Assembly: GCF_001310975.1 (NCBI RefSeq)
Contig: NZ_BAZY01000005.1
Coordinates: 88,001 to 124,160, forward strand
DNA length: 36,160 nt
Reading direction: 5' to 3'
Origin: Thermoanaerobacter thermocopriae JCM 7501
GTDB lineage: Bacteria > Bacillota > Thermoanaerobacteria > Thermoanaerobacterales > Thermoanaerobacteraceae
Shown here: in pieces, positions 8,113-18,141 of the stretch
Layout of the letters: every line of letters begins with the position of its first letter
Position numbering within the stretch: the stretch's first letter is position 1
Program-made: the position numbers and the translations under genes
Notes under the pieces: generated by a model
Database searches by the model: none
What the model saw: only the letters and a program-made list of their open reading frames with translations
Told to the model about the DNA's origin: nothing

Positions 8113-9255
8113 ATGGGTTGTGTAACTAAGCAAGAAATAGAAAATTATGCACGACAAATTGGCATTGACTTAATAGGTTTTGCCAGTCCAGATTGTTTAA
8201 AAGAATATAAAAATTTTTTAAAGGAGAGAGAAAACTTAGGATATAGTTGTTCTATTGAGGAGAGAGATATTCAAAAAAGAATTTCTCCTGAATTTATTTT
8301 GCCTGAAGTGAAATCAATTATTGCCATAGCTTTATCATATAATGTAAAATATGAGATTAAAAATTACAGTAGAAATTTTGGTATAATTTCAAGAACTAGT
8401 TGGGGAATAGATTATCATAAAGTTTTAAAAGAAAAGATGGAAAAACTTTCCGAGTTTATAAAATCAAAATGTGAAGGTGTAGAAACAATATGTTTAGTGG
8501 ATAATAACCCGCTTTTGGAAAGAGAAATCGCTTATCATGCTGGAATAGGTTGGTATGGCAAAAATGGTCTTATAATAAACGACGAATATGGTTCATATAT
8601 TTTTTTAGGAGAAATACTTATAAACAAATATTTTGAGTCGGATATAACGAAACAATCTAAATGTGGAGATTGTGATTTATGTGTAAAAGCTTGTCCTACC
8701 AAAGCTATAGTTAAGCCTTATATAATAAATGCTAATAAATGTTTATCGTATATTACAGTTAAAAAAGGCAAAATAGATGAAAAAATGGCTAAGAAAATGG
8801 GTAGAAGAATATACGGTTGCGATACTTGCCAGCAGGTATGTCCTTTTAATAAAAGAGCAAAAAAGGTTGTAAGGCCTGAATTTCTACCGGATAAGTTACT
8901 GCCAAGGCACGAATTAATAGAAATTTTAAATATGTCAAAAAAAGAATTTGAAGAAATTTTTGGGCCAACTTCTTCCTCTTGGAGAGGGAAAAGTATTATA
9001 ATAAGAAATGCTATAATTTCTTGTGTAAATACAAAGGAAAAAAATTGTATAGAACCCATAAAAAACTTATTAAAATCCCAAAGTCCTCTTTTGAGAGGAT
9101 ATAGTGCATGGGCTCTTTCTAATTTGTGTGACAAAGAAATTTTAAGTGAAATAGAAAATGCCTTGCTTAGAGAAAAAGATGAAATGGCGAAGAAAATGAT
9201 GACAGAAGCATTAAACAAATTAAAGGGGGATAAAATTGAGAATCACAAAGGATGA
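8113..9255 (+). CDS. queG: epoxyqueuosine reductase
   Basis: A 380-aa cobalamin- and iron-sulfur-dependent enzyme for the last step of queuosine biosynthesis in tRNA. Two ferredoxin-like clusters of cysteines are visible: CGDCDLCVKACPTKAI and CDTCQQVCPFNK. The family motif around IGWYGKNGL, the KSIIAIALSYN segment and the DNNPLLEREIAYHAGIG stretch also fit QueG. A HEAT-like repeat region follows at the C-terminus (LRGYSAWALSNL). It overlaps the start of nth by 20 bases, suggesting translational coupling. The ATG is preceded by an AAGGGGA-like site. Confidence 0.9.
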   Translation: MGCVTKQEIENYARQIGIDLIGFASPDCLKEYKNFLKERENLGYSCSIEERDIQKRISPEFILPEVKSIIAIALSYNVKYEIKNYSRNFGIISRTSWGIDYHKVLKEKMEKLSEFIKSKCEGVETICLVDNNPLLEREIAYHAGIGWYGKNGLIINDEYGSYIFLGEILINKYFESDITKQSKCGDCDLCVKACPTKAIVKPYIINANKCLSYITVKKGKIDEKMAKKMGRRIYGCDTCQQVCPFNKRAKKVVRPEFLPDKLLPRHELIEILNMSKKEFEEIFGPTSSSWRGKSIIIRNAIISCVNTKEKNCIEPIKNLLKSQSPLLRGYSAWALSNLCDKEILSEIENALLREKDEMAKKMMTEALNKLKGDKIENHKG

Positions 9256-9876
9256 AGCTTTAAAGGTTATAGAAATATTAAAAGAAACATATCCTAATGC
9301 TAAGTCAGGGCTTAAATTTACTAATCCGTTTGAACTTTTAATAGCCACAATTTTATCAGCTCAATGTACAGATAAAAGAGTTAATATAATTACTGACAGG
9401 CTTTTTAATAAGTATAAAACACCGGAGGATTTTCTAAAACTTACTCCAGAAGAACTGCAAGAGGAAATAAGGGAATGTGGTTTGTATAGGAGTAAATCAA
9501 AAAGCATATTGGAGACGTGTAAAATTTTAAAGGAGAAATATGATAGCAAAGTGCCTGAAACTTTAGAGGAATTAATGACATTGCCAGGGGTTGGTAGAAA
9601 GACTGCCAATGTAGTTTTAAGCAATGCTTTTTCCAAACAGGCCATAGCAGTGGATACTCACGTTTTTAGAGTGTCCAATCGCATAGGTCTGGCGGACAGT
9701 AAAGATGTTTTTGCAACTGAAAAGCAGCTTATGGAAATAATACCAAAAGACTTATGGTCTTTGTCTCATCATCTTTTAATACATCACGGAAGAAATTTAT
9801 GCATGGCGCGAAAGCTAAATGTGATGAGTGTCCTGTAAATCATCTGTGCTTGTATTTTAAGGAAAGAAAAAATTAA
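9236..9876 (+). CDS. nth: endonuclease III, frameshifted near the iron-sulfur motif
   Basis: This DNA glycosylase/AP lyase removes oxidised pyrimidines. The helix-hairpin-helix LPGVGRKTANVV with catalytic Lys and the downstream catalytic Asp in AVDTHVFRVSNR are present. As read it stops at 9838, but adding one C near 9814 (AAGCTAAA to AAGCCTAAA) recovers the four-cysteine cluster loop: CMARKPKCDECPVNHLC, spacing C-X6-C-X2-C-X5-C, and a normal end at 9876 (213 aa). The start is TTG at 9236 after AGGGGGA; it overlaps queG. The break is therefore most likely a sequence error. Confidence 0.88.
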
Positions 9877-9990
9877 TATTTTTGTAACCTTTTTAAGAAA
9901 TTATTAATTGTATTAGAGGGTTAATTGTAATATCATACTGATGTAAGAAAATAAGGGGAATAGGAGAGAAGCAAATGCAAGCGAAAGGCG

Positions 9991-11442
9991 GTGCTAAAAA
10001 ATAATTATTTTTACATTGCAATTATTTTACTGATGACAGTTTTTTTATCATTTTCTTTTGGGTATTTTTATTTAATGATTAATTCTGATCTTATTGTAAA
10101 AGGGATTTTTGTAAATAACATAGGGATAGGAGGAATGACAAAAGAAGAAGCAGTAAATTTTCTTAAAGACAAGATAAAAATTCCTTCTTTTTCTGTTATC
10201 GCTAAGTATCAAGACAAAGATTTTATTATCACATCAAAAGATATGAACTTGTCTTATGACTATCAAGAAATGGTAGAAGAAGCTTACAAAATAGGTAGAG
10301 AAGGAAATCCTGTTGAAAGAATAAGAGAAATTTATGTAACAGAAAAAAGAGGAAAATATCTTAATTTTTATCCCGAGTACGATGAAAATAAATTAAAAGA
10401 ATTTGTTGATAAAATTTCTCAAGAGATTGATAAAGAGCCGGTTAATGCTAAAATAAAAATTACAAGAGGAGTAAAACAAATTACACCAGATATAGAAGGG
10501 GTAAAAGTTAATAAAGAGAAAACTTTAAAAAATCTAAAACAACTTATAAATGAGTTAATAAAAGGAAAGACAGAAAAGACAGAAGTAGAGATTGTAGCTG
10601 AGAAAGTTGAAGCAAAAATTACAAAATCAATGCTAGAAATGATTAATGGACGAATTTCCACTTTTTCTACTGTATTTAATCTTCAAGATGCAAACCGTTC
10701 AGAGAATATACTAGTGGCGGCAAGAGCTGTAAACGGTACATTGCTTATGCCGGGTGAGACATTTTCTCTTAATAAAACTTTAGGGCCGAGAATAATACAA
10801 AACGGTTACAAAGAAGCCCCTGTAATAATAGGCAATAAACTGGTACCGGATATAGGAGGAGGGGTATGCCAAATTGCTACAACCCTGTATAATGCAATTT
10901 TAAGGGCGGATATAACAATTACTGAGAGATACCATCACAGTTTTCCAGTAGCTTATGTACCACCAGGGCAAGATGCTACTATTTCTGGAAATGCTTTAGA
11001 TTTAAAATTTAAAAATTCTACTCAATATCCTATCTATATTGAATCCTACATAGAAGGCAACAAATTAGTAATGAACATATATGGCTATGTGAAAAATCCT
11101 TCAAAATGGGTAGATATTCAGTCAGAGGTTGTTGAAAAATATGAACCTAAAATAAAATATATAGATGACCCGAAACTACCTCAAGGAGAAGAAGTTGTGG
11201 AGATACAGCCTCATATTGGCTATAAAGTCAATGTATATCGTTTGATTTATGAAAATAATAAATTGGTTAAAAGAGAATTTTTATATACAGATGTGTATAG
11301 GCCAGTGGATGGAGTAGTTAAAAAAGGAACTAAAAAAGTAGAAAATTCAAAATCTCAAGAGTCACCGACAGAAAAGGAAAATAATGCTCAAGTTAATCCA
11401 GAGCCACCACAGAATTCAGAAGAAGAAACTTCTTCGCCTTAA
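9991..11442 (+). CDS. VanW-family membrane-anchored protein with G5-like C-terminus
   Basis: A 483-aa protein with an N-terminal membrane anchor (FYIAIILLMTVFLSFSFGYF), an extracytoplasmic region resembling the peptidoglycan-binding-like domain that precedes VanW, and the VanW core with PGETFSLNKTLGPR, GGGVCQIATTLYNA and RYHHSFPVAYVPPGQDAT. A G5-like domain follows (EVVEIQPHIGYKVNVYR) and a Pro/Glu-rich tail. The start is uncertain: GTG 9991 lacks a well placed ribosome site, whereas ATG 9975 follows AGGAGAG but is out of frame by one base in an A run. The protein probably acts at the cell wall; VanW has no proven enzymatic function. Confidence 0.82.
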   Translation: MLKNNYFYIAIILLMTVFLSFSFGYFYLMINSDLIVKGIFVNNIGIGGMTKEEAVNFLKDKIKIPSFSVIAKYQDKDFIITSKDMNLSYDYQEMVEEAYKIGREGNPVERIREIYVTEKRGKYLNFYPEYDENKLKEFVDKISQEIDKEPVNAKIKITRGVKQITPDIEGVKVNKEKTLKNLKQLINELIKGKTEKTEVEIVAEKVEAKITKSMLEMINGRISTFSTVFNLQDANRSENILVAARAVNGTLLMPGETFSLNKTLGPRIIQNGYKEAPVIIGNKLVPDIGGGVCQIATTLYNAILRADITITERYHHSFPVAYVPPGQDATISGNALDLKFKNSTQYPIYIESYIEGNKLVMNIYGYVKNPSKWVDIQSEVVEKYEPKIKYIDDPKLPQGEEVVEIQPHIGYKVNVYRLIYENNKLVKREFLYTDVYRPVDGVVKKGTKKVENSKSQESPTEKENNAQVNPEPPQNSEEETSSP

Positions 11443-11445
11443 CAT

Positions 11446-11487
11446 AATATCACCTCCATTTTTATCAATGAAAATGGAGGTGATATT
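11446..11487. terminator. bidirectional terminator between vanW-like gene and perR
   Basis: A perfect 17-bp inverted repeat: AATATCACCTCCATTTT (11446-11462) pairs with 11471-11487 around an 8-base loop. It has A/T-rich flanks on both sides and lies between two convergent genes. Confidence 0.85.
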
Positions 11488-11501
11488 TAATTATTAAGTT
11501 T

Positions 11502-11909
11502 CTAGCGACAGATCGGACAATAACCGTAGAAATAGAGCTTTTGGTCTACGAGTTTGTAATCAGTATACTGACTAACTTCATCTAAAACGTCTTTTAGAAG
11601 AGACTCATCGAGGTCTTCTACTTTGCCACAACTTATACAGACGACATGGGGATGAGAATTGGTGTTAGCATCGTATCTGAAGCTACCTTCCCCTACATTC
11701 AATTCTTGTATTAATCCCATGTTTTTCAAAATTTCCAATGTTTTATATACAGTCGCTAAGCTCATTGTGGGAAAATCAGAGGCAAGCTTTTTGTATATAG
11801 TTTCTGCTGTAGGATGTTCCTTTGTGTTTCTAAGCAGATTAAGTATTGCTAATCTTTGAGGTGTTACTTTAAGCCCTTTTTGTTTTAAAAGGGCGGCAGC
11901 TTCCTCCAT
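11502..11909 (-). CDS. perR: Fur-family repressor, PerR-like
   Basis: A 135-aa Fur-family regulator. The winged helix contains LKVTPQRLAILNLL and MSLATVYKTLEIL. The metal-site region FRYDANTNSHPHVVC has the Asp-X5-His-X-His arrangement used by PerR as its iron/manganese sensing site, and the structural zinc cysteines are CISC and CPIC. PerR senses peroxide by oxidation of these histidines, which suits an anaerobe. It is preceded by a perfect consensus promoter on the minus strand. Fur or Zur remain possible, but the Asp and the short length favour PerR. Confidence 0.82.
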   Translation of the reverse strand: MEEAAALLKQKGLKVTPQRLAILNLLRNTKEHPTAETIYKKLASDFPTMSLATVYKTLEILKNMGLIQELNVGEGSFRYDANTNSHPHVVCISCGKVEDLDESLLKDVLDEVSQYTDYKLVDQKLYFYGYCPICR

Positions 11910-11965
11910 TATATCAACTCCATTTCATAAAAGATAATATTTCTCTTTTAATATTTTATGTTTTA

Positions 11966-11994
11966 ATTATATCCCTATTCATTAATAATGTCAA
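11966..11994 (-). promoter_or_regulatory. consensus sigma-A promoter of perR
   Basis: On the minus strand TTGACA and TATAAT are both perfect with a 17-base spacer. The AT-rich spacer (ATTATTAATGAAT) could overlap a Per-box, which would mean autoregulation; that part is inference. Confidence 0.8.
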
Positions 11995-12081
11995 TTGTTT
12001 TGAACAAATCGGCAATATGGTAATTTACAGTGATATAATGTATAATATAATTGAACACAATAAAATAAGGAGTTGAAAGGG

Positions 12082-12906
12082 ATGCAATATAAATTAATTG
12101 CTATAGATATGGATGATACTCTTCTAAGACATGATAAAACTATATCTAAAGATAATATAGAAGCATTACATAGAGCTCAGGAAAAGGGAGTATATGTAGT
12201 AATATCTACAGGAAGGGTTTATGCTTCCGCTTATGCCTACGCAGATATGATTGGCTTTAGAACTTACATAATTGCAAGCAATGGTGCTTTGATAAGAGAC
12301 CCTGATAATAACACTATTTATGAAAACATTCTAAATTATGACAGCATGGTGGAAATTGTAAAAGTATGCCAGAAGTACAATACATATTTCCAGCTTATAA
12401 GTGAGAAAACAGTGTTTTCTCCTGAGATAACAAATAAGTTTCAAAGATATGCCGAATGGAATGAGCTATTTAAAACAGAATTAAAAGTGGATGTCCAGGA
12501 GATAAAGGAGCCGTTAAAAGAGTTGAACAAATTAAAAAATAGTATTTTAAAAATCATAGTTTTTAATGATGATGTTGAAGTATTAAAAAGTATAAGGAGG
12601 GAATTGTCAAAGAATGCCTCGATACACATAACTAGTTCCTATATAGACAATGTTGAAATTATGAACAAAGGAGTTAGCAAAGGAAGGGCACTTGAGATTT
12701 TGGGAGAGTATTTGGGAATAAAAAGAGAAGAAATGATAGCAATAGGAGATAGTGAGAACGATATAGAAATGATCAAATTTGCAGGTTTAGGTGTTGCAGT
12801 TGAAAATGCTATTGATGAGGTCAAAAAAGTAGCAGACTTTATAACGAAATCTAATATGGAGGATGGCGTAAAGCACGTTATTGATAAGTTTGTATTGAAA
12901 TCATAA
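12082..12906 (+). CDS. HAD-superfamily phosphatase, Cof type
   Basis: A 274-aa Cof/YwpJ-like hydrolase. Motif I is DMDDTLL with the nucleophilic Asp, motif II is STGR, the family signature ASNGA is present, and motif IV is GDSENDIEM. Members dephosphorylate sugar phosphates, nucleotides or flavin mononucleotide with broad specificity. ATG 12082 is preferred to the upstream TTG at 12073 because AAGGAG lies just before that TTG and AAAGGG precedes the ATG. Acylphosphatase follows 15 bases downstream and the two are probably co-transcribed. Confidence 0.85.
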   Translation: MQYKLIAIDMDDTLLRHDKTISKDNIEALHRAQEKGVYVVISTGRVYASAYAYADMIGFRTYIIASNGALIRDPDNNTIYENILNYDSMVEIVKVCQKYNTYFQLISEKTVFSPEITNKFQRYAEWNELFKTELKVDVQEIKEPLKELNKLKNSILKIIVFNDDVEVLKSIRRELSKNASIHITSSYIDNVEIMNKGVSKGRALEILGEYLGIKREEMIAIGDSENDIEMIKFAGLGVAVENAIDEVKKVADFITKSNMEDGVKHVIDKFVLKS

Positions 12907-12921
12907 GAAAGGAGTATTTCT

Positions 12922-13194
12922 ATGAAAAAAACAGTACATTTGCGCATAACTGGCCATGTGCAAGGAGTAGGACTGAGGTATTCTGTGTATCAAAAGGCAG
13001 TTTCTTTGGGAATTGCAGGTTATGCGGAAAATCTTTACGATGGCAGTGTAGAAGTAGTTGCAGAAGGGGAAGAGGAAAATATTAAAGAATTGATAAATTT
13101 TATCAAAACAGGTTTGAGATGGGCAAGAGTGGACAATGTGGAAGAAAATTGGTCGGATTATAAAGGGGAGTATAGAGATTTTCGAATTTATTAG
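12922..13194 (+). CDS. acyP: acylphosphatase
   Basis: A 90-aa acylphosphatase hydrolysing the carboxyl-phosphate bond of acyl phosphates. The signature GHVQGVGLRYSV carries the catalytic Arg, and GYAENLYDGSVEV carries the catalytic Asn. Its usual length is about 90-95 aa, so it is complete. It follows the HAD phosphatase gene after a good AAAGGAG site, and is followed by the rpoN promoter. Confidence 0.92.
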   Translation: MKKTVHLRITGHVQGVGLRYSVYQKAVSLGIAGYAENLYDGSVEVVAEGEEENIKELINFIKTGLRWARVDNVEENWSDYKGEYRDFRIY

Positions 13195-13208
13195 TACTCT
13201 TCTTTTTA

Positions 13209-13237
13209 TTTAATAAAACGTTTAAATATGATATAAT
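13209..13237 (+). promoter_or_regulatory. probable promoter of rpoN
   Basis: TATAAT at 13232-13237 with a weak TTTAAT -35 at 13209-13214 and a 17-base spacer. Confidence 0.5.
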
Positions 13238-13294
13238 AATTAAAAAGAGTTTTACTGATTAATGAATTAATTTTTTAATAGCGATTGAGGGTGC

Positions 13295-14664
13295 ATGAAT
13301 ATGAGGATGGAATTCGATTTAAAGCTTCAACAAACTCAAAAACTTATAATGACTCCTGAACTAAAACAGGCTATTGAGATTTTGCAGTTAAATTCCTTAG
13401 AACTTAATGCTCTTATAGAGCAGGAATTAGAGACTAATCCTGTTCTTGAAAAAGAAGAAACATCTGAGGAAGAAGATGCATATGAATATGACTTGTATGA
13501 GTTGTCTAAATATATACGAGAGACAGAAGAGAGAATGTATTACGATGATTCTGATGATGAAGAAATTGAAGAAGTCAATTATGAAAATTTTGTGTCTCCA
13601 AAGCCCTCTTTGAGCGACCACCTTTTGTTTCAACTTCATATAACACCTATTCCTCACAAAATCAAAAAAATATGTGAATATATAATATTTAGTCTAAGTC
13701 CGAGTGGTTATTTGAGAGAAGATATAAAAGACATTGCGAAGATTTTAGAATGTTCTGAAGAAGAGGTGTTAGAAGGGTTATCTATAGTCCAATCTTTTGA
13801 CCCTCCAGGAATTGCAGCTCGCAATTTGCAAGAATGTTTAAAACTCCAACTTTTAGCTCAAGATAATTACAAAGGTATTATAAAAGATTGGTAGACTATC
13901 ATCTTGAGGAAATTGCAGAAGGTAAGTATTCATATTTAGCAAAGTTGTACAATATTTCCTTAAAAGAAGTGCAACAAGCTGTAGATTTTATAAAAAAACT
14001 CAATCCTAAACCAGGAAGTAGCTTTTCTTCTACAGCAGATGTAGGATATATTGTACCAGATGTGGAAGTGATAAAAAGAGATAGAGAATACTTTGTAATA
14101 GTAAACGATTCAATAACTCCTAAGCTCAAGATTAATAATTACTATCATTCTATTTTGAATAGTAATGATGAAGAAGCTAAAAAATATATAAATACGAAGC
14201 TGCAATCAGCTATGTGGCTTATAAAAAGTTTAGAAAGCAGAAAAGAAACTTTGTATAAAGTAGTTAAAGCAATAGTGGAGTTACAAAAAGATTTTCTTGA
14301 CAGAGGCATAAATTATTTAAAGCCTATGACGCAAAAGCAAGTTGCTGATATTGTAGGTGTTCACGAGTCTACCGTCAGCAGAGCTATAAACGGCAAATAT
14401 GTTGCAACTCCTCGAGGACTTTTTGAGATAAAGTTCTTTTTCCAATCTGGTATTTCCAATAGAAATGGGAATGAAATTTCTGCTGAATCTATTAAAAACC
14501 TCATAAAAAAATTGATTGAAGAAGAAGACCCTGCAAATCCTCTAAGTGACCAAAAAATAGCTGATATTTTAAAAGAAAAAAATATTAATATTTCAAGAAG
14601 AACAGTGGCAAAATATAGAGAGGAATGCAATATTCCTTCTACTATCAAAAGAAGAAGATATTAA
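13295..14664 (+). CDS. rpoN: RNA polymerase sigma-54 factor, frameshifted as read
   Basis: The repaired protein is 456 aa. Region I is the Gln/Leu-rich start (LKLQQTQKLIMTPELKQAIEIL), followed by an acidic region II and the core-binding domain. The helix-turn-helix is QKQVADIVGVHESTVSRAI and the RpoN box is SRRTVAKYREECNIP, both intact. The frame breaks in an A run at 13882-13885; adding one A gives KGIIKRLVDYHLEEIA. It is upstream of cggR with only a weak hairpin between them (AAATGGGCAT with ATGCCATTT near 14666-14690), an arrangement also seen in other Clostridia-related genomes. Two possible ATGs lie at 13295 and 13301. Confidence 0.9.
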
Positions 14665-14694
14665 AAAATGGGCATGTAAATGCCATTTAGGCTA

Positions 14695-14786
14695 TTGAAA
14701 AAGCTTTATTAATAGTATAAAATAGTTAGTGTGGATATTTTTTATGAAGCGTGGGACATTTATAGAAGGACGGGACTTTAACTGTC
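14695..14786 (+). promoter_or_regulatory. cggR-gap operon promoter and CggR operator
   Basis: Promoter TTGAAA (14695-14700) and TAAAAT (14718-14723), spacer 17. Downstream is CGGGAC at 14771-14776, then six bases, then TGTC at 14783-14786, an exact match to half of the Bacillus CggR operator (CGGGACN6TGTCN4CGGGACN6TGTC). The upstream half is TGGGAC at 14752-14757 with a degenerate TGTC. The two GGGAC elements are 19 bases apart instead of 20. The site lies before the cggR ATG at 14804, so CggR should block its own operon until fructose-1,6-bisphosphate is high (known for B. subtilis, inferred here). Confidence 0.75.
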
Positions 14787-14803
14787 CTGAAGAGGGAAAT
14801 GGC

Positions 14804-15826
14804 ATGAAGGATATTATAGCTTTACAACAAAAAATAGTACCAGAGTTAATAGATTTACTTCAAAAGAGATATACTATAATGCGAAACATATATTTTAATC
14901 AACCCATAGGGCGAAGGGCACTTTCGCACCAGTTGAATATAGGGGAACGAATAATTAGAACTGAGGTATCTTTTTTAAAGGCTCAAGGTTTGGTGGATAT
15001 AAATCCCTTAGGTATGACTATTACTAAAGAGGGAGAAGAATTAATTGAGAATTTGAAAGATTTTATACATGAGCTTAAAGGGCTTAACAATATTGAGAGT
15101 TTGTTAGAGGACAAGCTGGGTGTTGAGAAAGTCATAGTGGTCCCAGGAGACGTAGAACAAGACCCTATGATAAAAAAAGAACTAGGAAAATCGGCAGCGA
15201 ATTACCTAAAAAATATAATAAATGATGACAGTATTATTGCTTTAACTGGAGGATCAACTGTTTTAGAAGTTGCAAAAGGAATGCCTCAGCTTTATTCCAA
15301 ATCAAACATAGTAGTTGTACCTGCTCGTGGCGGATTGGGGAAAGAAGTAGAAAAGCAAGCAAACACAATCGCTTCAATTTTAGCCAAAAAGCTCGGCGGT
15401 ACATATAAAATGTTGCACGTACCAGATAATTTAGGAAAAGAAGCGGTAAAAAGTCTTATCAAAGAGCCAGATATAAGAGATGTGGTAGAAACCTTAAAAA
15501 GAGCTGATATATTGATATTTGGTATTGGACGCTCTGATGTAATGGCAGAAAGAAGAAATTTACCACAAGATATTAGAGATTTTTTAATGAGGGAAAATGC
15601 TACATCTGAAGCTTTAGGATATTATTTTGATAAAGAAGGAAAGGTGGTCTATGCGACCCCAAGTATTTTCTTGACTTTAGAGGACTTAAAGTTTGTTAAA
15701 AATTTGATAGCTGTATCTGGAGGAAAAAGCAAAGCAGAGGCTATTGTTTCTACCTGCAGAAGTAGCAATGTACAGGTGCTTGTCACTGATGAAGGCGCTG
15801 CTTTTGAGATTTTAAAAATTGTTTAA
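14804..15826 (+). CDS. cggR: central glycolytic genes regulator (SorC/DeoR type)
   Basis: A 340-aa repressor. The N-terminal winged helix contains PIGRRALSHQLNIGERIIRTEVSFL, close to B. subtilis CggR. The C-terminal sugar-phosphate-binding domain has ALTGGSTVLEVAKGMP, VVPARGGLGKEVE and DILIFGIGRSDVM. I choose ATG 14804 after GAGGGA because it aligns with the B. subtilis N-terminus; the longer in-frame reading from 14729 runs through the operator and is unlikely. It is the first gene of the operon with gap, pgk, tpiA, gpmI and eno, and should be autoregulated. Confidence 0.93.
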   Translation: MKDIIALQQKIVPELIDLLQKRYTIMRNIYFNQPIGRRALSHQLNIGERIIRTEVSFLKAQGLVDINPLGMTITKEGEELIENLKDFIHELKGLNNIESLLEDKLGVEKVIVVPGDVEQDPMIKKELGKSAANYLKNIINDDSIIALTGGSTVLEVAKGMPQLYSKSNIVVVPARGGLGKEVEKQANTIASILAKKLGGTYKMLHVPDNLGKEAVKSLIKEPDIRDVVETLKRADILIFGIGRSDVMAERRNLPQDIRDFLMRENATSEALGYYFDKEGKVVYATPSIFLTLEDLKFVKNLIAVSGGKSKAEAIVSTCRSSNVQVLVTDEGAAFEILKIV

Positions 15827-15845
15827 AACACCTTTTCAGGTGTTT
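15826..15845 (+). other. small hairpin between cggR and gap
   Basis: AAACACC pairs with GGTGTTT around TTTTCA, immediately at the cggR stop and without a strong U-run. In B. subtilis the cggR-gapA message is processed near this junction; a similar stabiliser or processing site is a reasonable inference here. Confidence 0.5.
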
Positions 15846-15854
15846 ATAAAATAA

Positions 15855-16883
<1,029 letters not shown>

Positions 16884-16887
16884 CACA

Positions 16888-16920
16888 AAAGGTCCGTGTC
16901 CTTTTATGGACCGGACCTTT
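16888..16920 (+). other. long hairpin between gap and pgk
   Basis: AAAGGTCCG (16888-16896) pairs with CGGACCTTT (16912-16920); GTCC/GGAC continues the stem after a bulged T. There is no full U-run, so it may act as a partial terminator, mRNA stabiliser or processing site that sets gap above the downstream genes. Confidence 0.6.
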
Positions 16921-16947
16921 AAATCCTAATATAAGGAGGTTTTTGTG

Positions 16948-18128
16948 ATGAAAAAAACCGTAAGAGATATAGATGTGGCGGGAAAAAGAGTTTTAGTTAG
17001 AGTAGACTTTAATGTACCTATGGATGAAAATAAAAATATAACAGATGATACGCGTATAAAAGCAGCATTGCCCACTATAGAATATTTAATAAATAATAAG
17101 GCTAAAGTAATACTTGTATCTCATTTGGGAAGACCAAAAGGAAAATTTAATCCAGAGTATTCTTTAAAACCTGTTGCAAAAAGGTTGTCTGAACTTTTAG
17201 GTAAGCAAGTTTCTATGGCAGAGGATGTGATTGGAGAGGATGCAAGAGCGAAAGCAGCCGCATTAAAAGAAGGCGAAGTATTGCTCTTAGAAAATGTGAG
17301 ATTCCACGCAGAAGAAGAGAAAAATGACCCTCAATTTGCAAAAGAATTAGCTTCTTTAGCAGATATTTATGTAAATGACGCTTTTGGTACGGCTCACAGG
17401 GCTCATGCTTCAACAGCAGGAGTTGCTGCATACTTGCCGGCAGTATCAGGCTTTCTAATTGAAAAAGAGCTAATGATTATGGGAGAAGCGCTTGAAAACC
17501 CAAAAAGACCTTTTGTTGCAATATTGGGAGGAGCTAAAGTTTCAGACAAAATAGGAGTAATAACAAACTTATTAGAAAAAGTAGATAGCCTTTTAATTGG
17601 CGGTGGTATGGCTTACACCTTTATTAAAGCGAAGGGCTATGAAATAGGAAAATCTCTTTTAGAAGAGGATAAGATAGAATTGGCCAAAGAATTAATGGAA
17701 AAGGCTAAGCAAAAAGGTGTTAATTTGATGCTTCCTGTGGATACAGTTATTGCTAAAGAATTGAAATCAGGTGTACCTTATGAAGTAGTGGATATAGACA
17801 AAATGCCTAAAGACCAAATAGGAGTAGACATTGGACCTAAGACTATTGAAGAATATTCAAAAGTGATAAAACACGCCATGACAGTAGTGTGGAACGGGCC
17901 TATGGGAGTTTTTGAAATTCCTGAGTTTGCAAAAGGTACAGAGGCCATTGCCAAAGCTTTAAGTGAATGCAAAGGTACTACAATAGTAGGTGGTGGCGAT
18001 TCTGCAGCGCTATAGAGCAATTGGGCTATGCTGATAAAGTTACTCATATTTCTACTGGAGGAGGGGCATCACTAGAGTTTTTAGAAGGCAAAGTGTTGCC
18101 GGGGATTGATGTTTTAAATGACAAGTAA
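16948..18128 (+). CDS. pgk: phosphoglycerate kinase, frameshifted near the C-terminus as read
   Basis: The repaired protein is 393 aa, the usual size. It has RVDFNVPMD, the substrate-binding [22 protein letters not shown] and the ADP-site GGGMAYTF. As read it stops at 18015 inside GGGDSAA. Restoring one base at 18005-18010 gives SAAAIEQLG and the conserved end [19 protein letters not shown] 16948 follows AAGGAGG at eight bases; GTG 16945 is possible. It makes ATP from 1,3-bisphosphoglycerate. The core nucleotide-binding Gly-rich loop being split argues for sequence error. Confidence 0.95.
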
Positions 18129-18141
18129 AGGGGTGTTTGCT

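Noticed and set aside
13880-13895. Programmed frameshifting in rpoN, eno, dnaG and others
   Set aside because: The breaks lie in many unrelated essential genes, have no shared slippery heptamer plus pseudoknot, and families do not use recoding there. Sequence error explains all.
14729-14803. N-terminal extension of CggR from 14729
   Set aside because: It would translate the promoter-proximal operator, and family proteins start at the internal ATG after GAGGGA.
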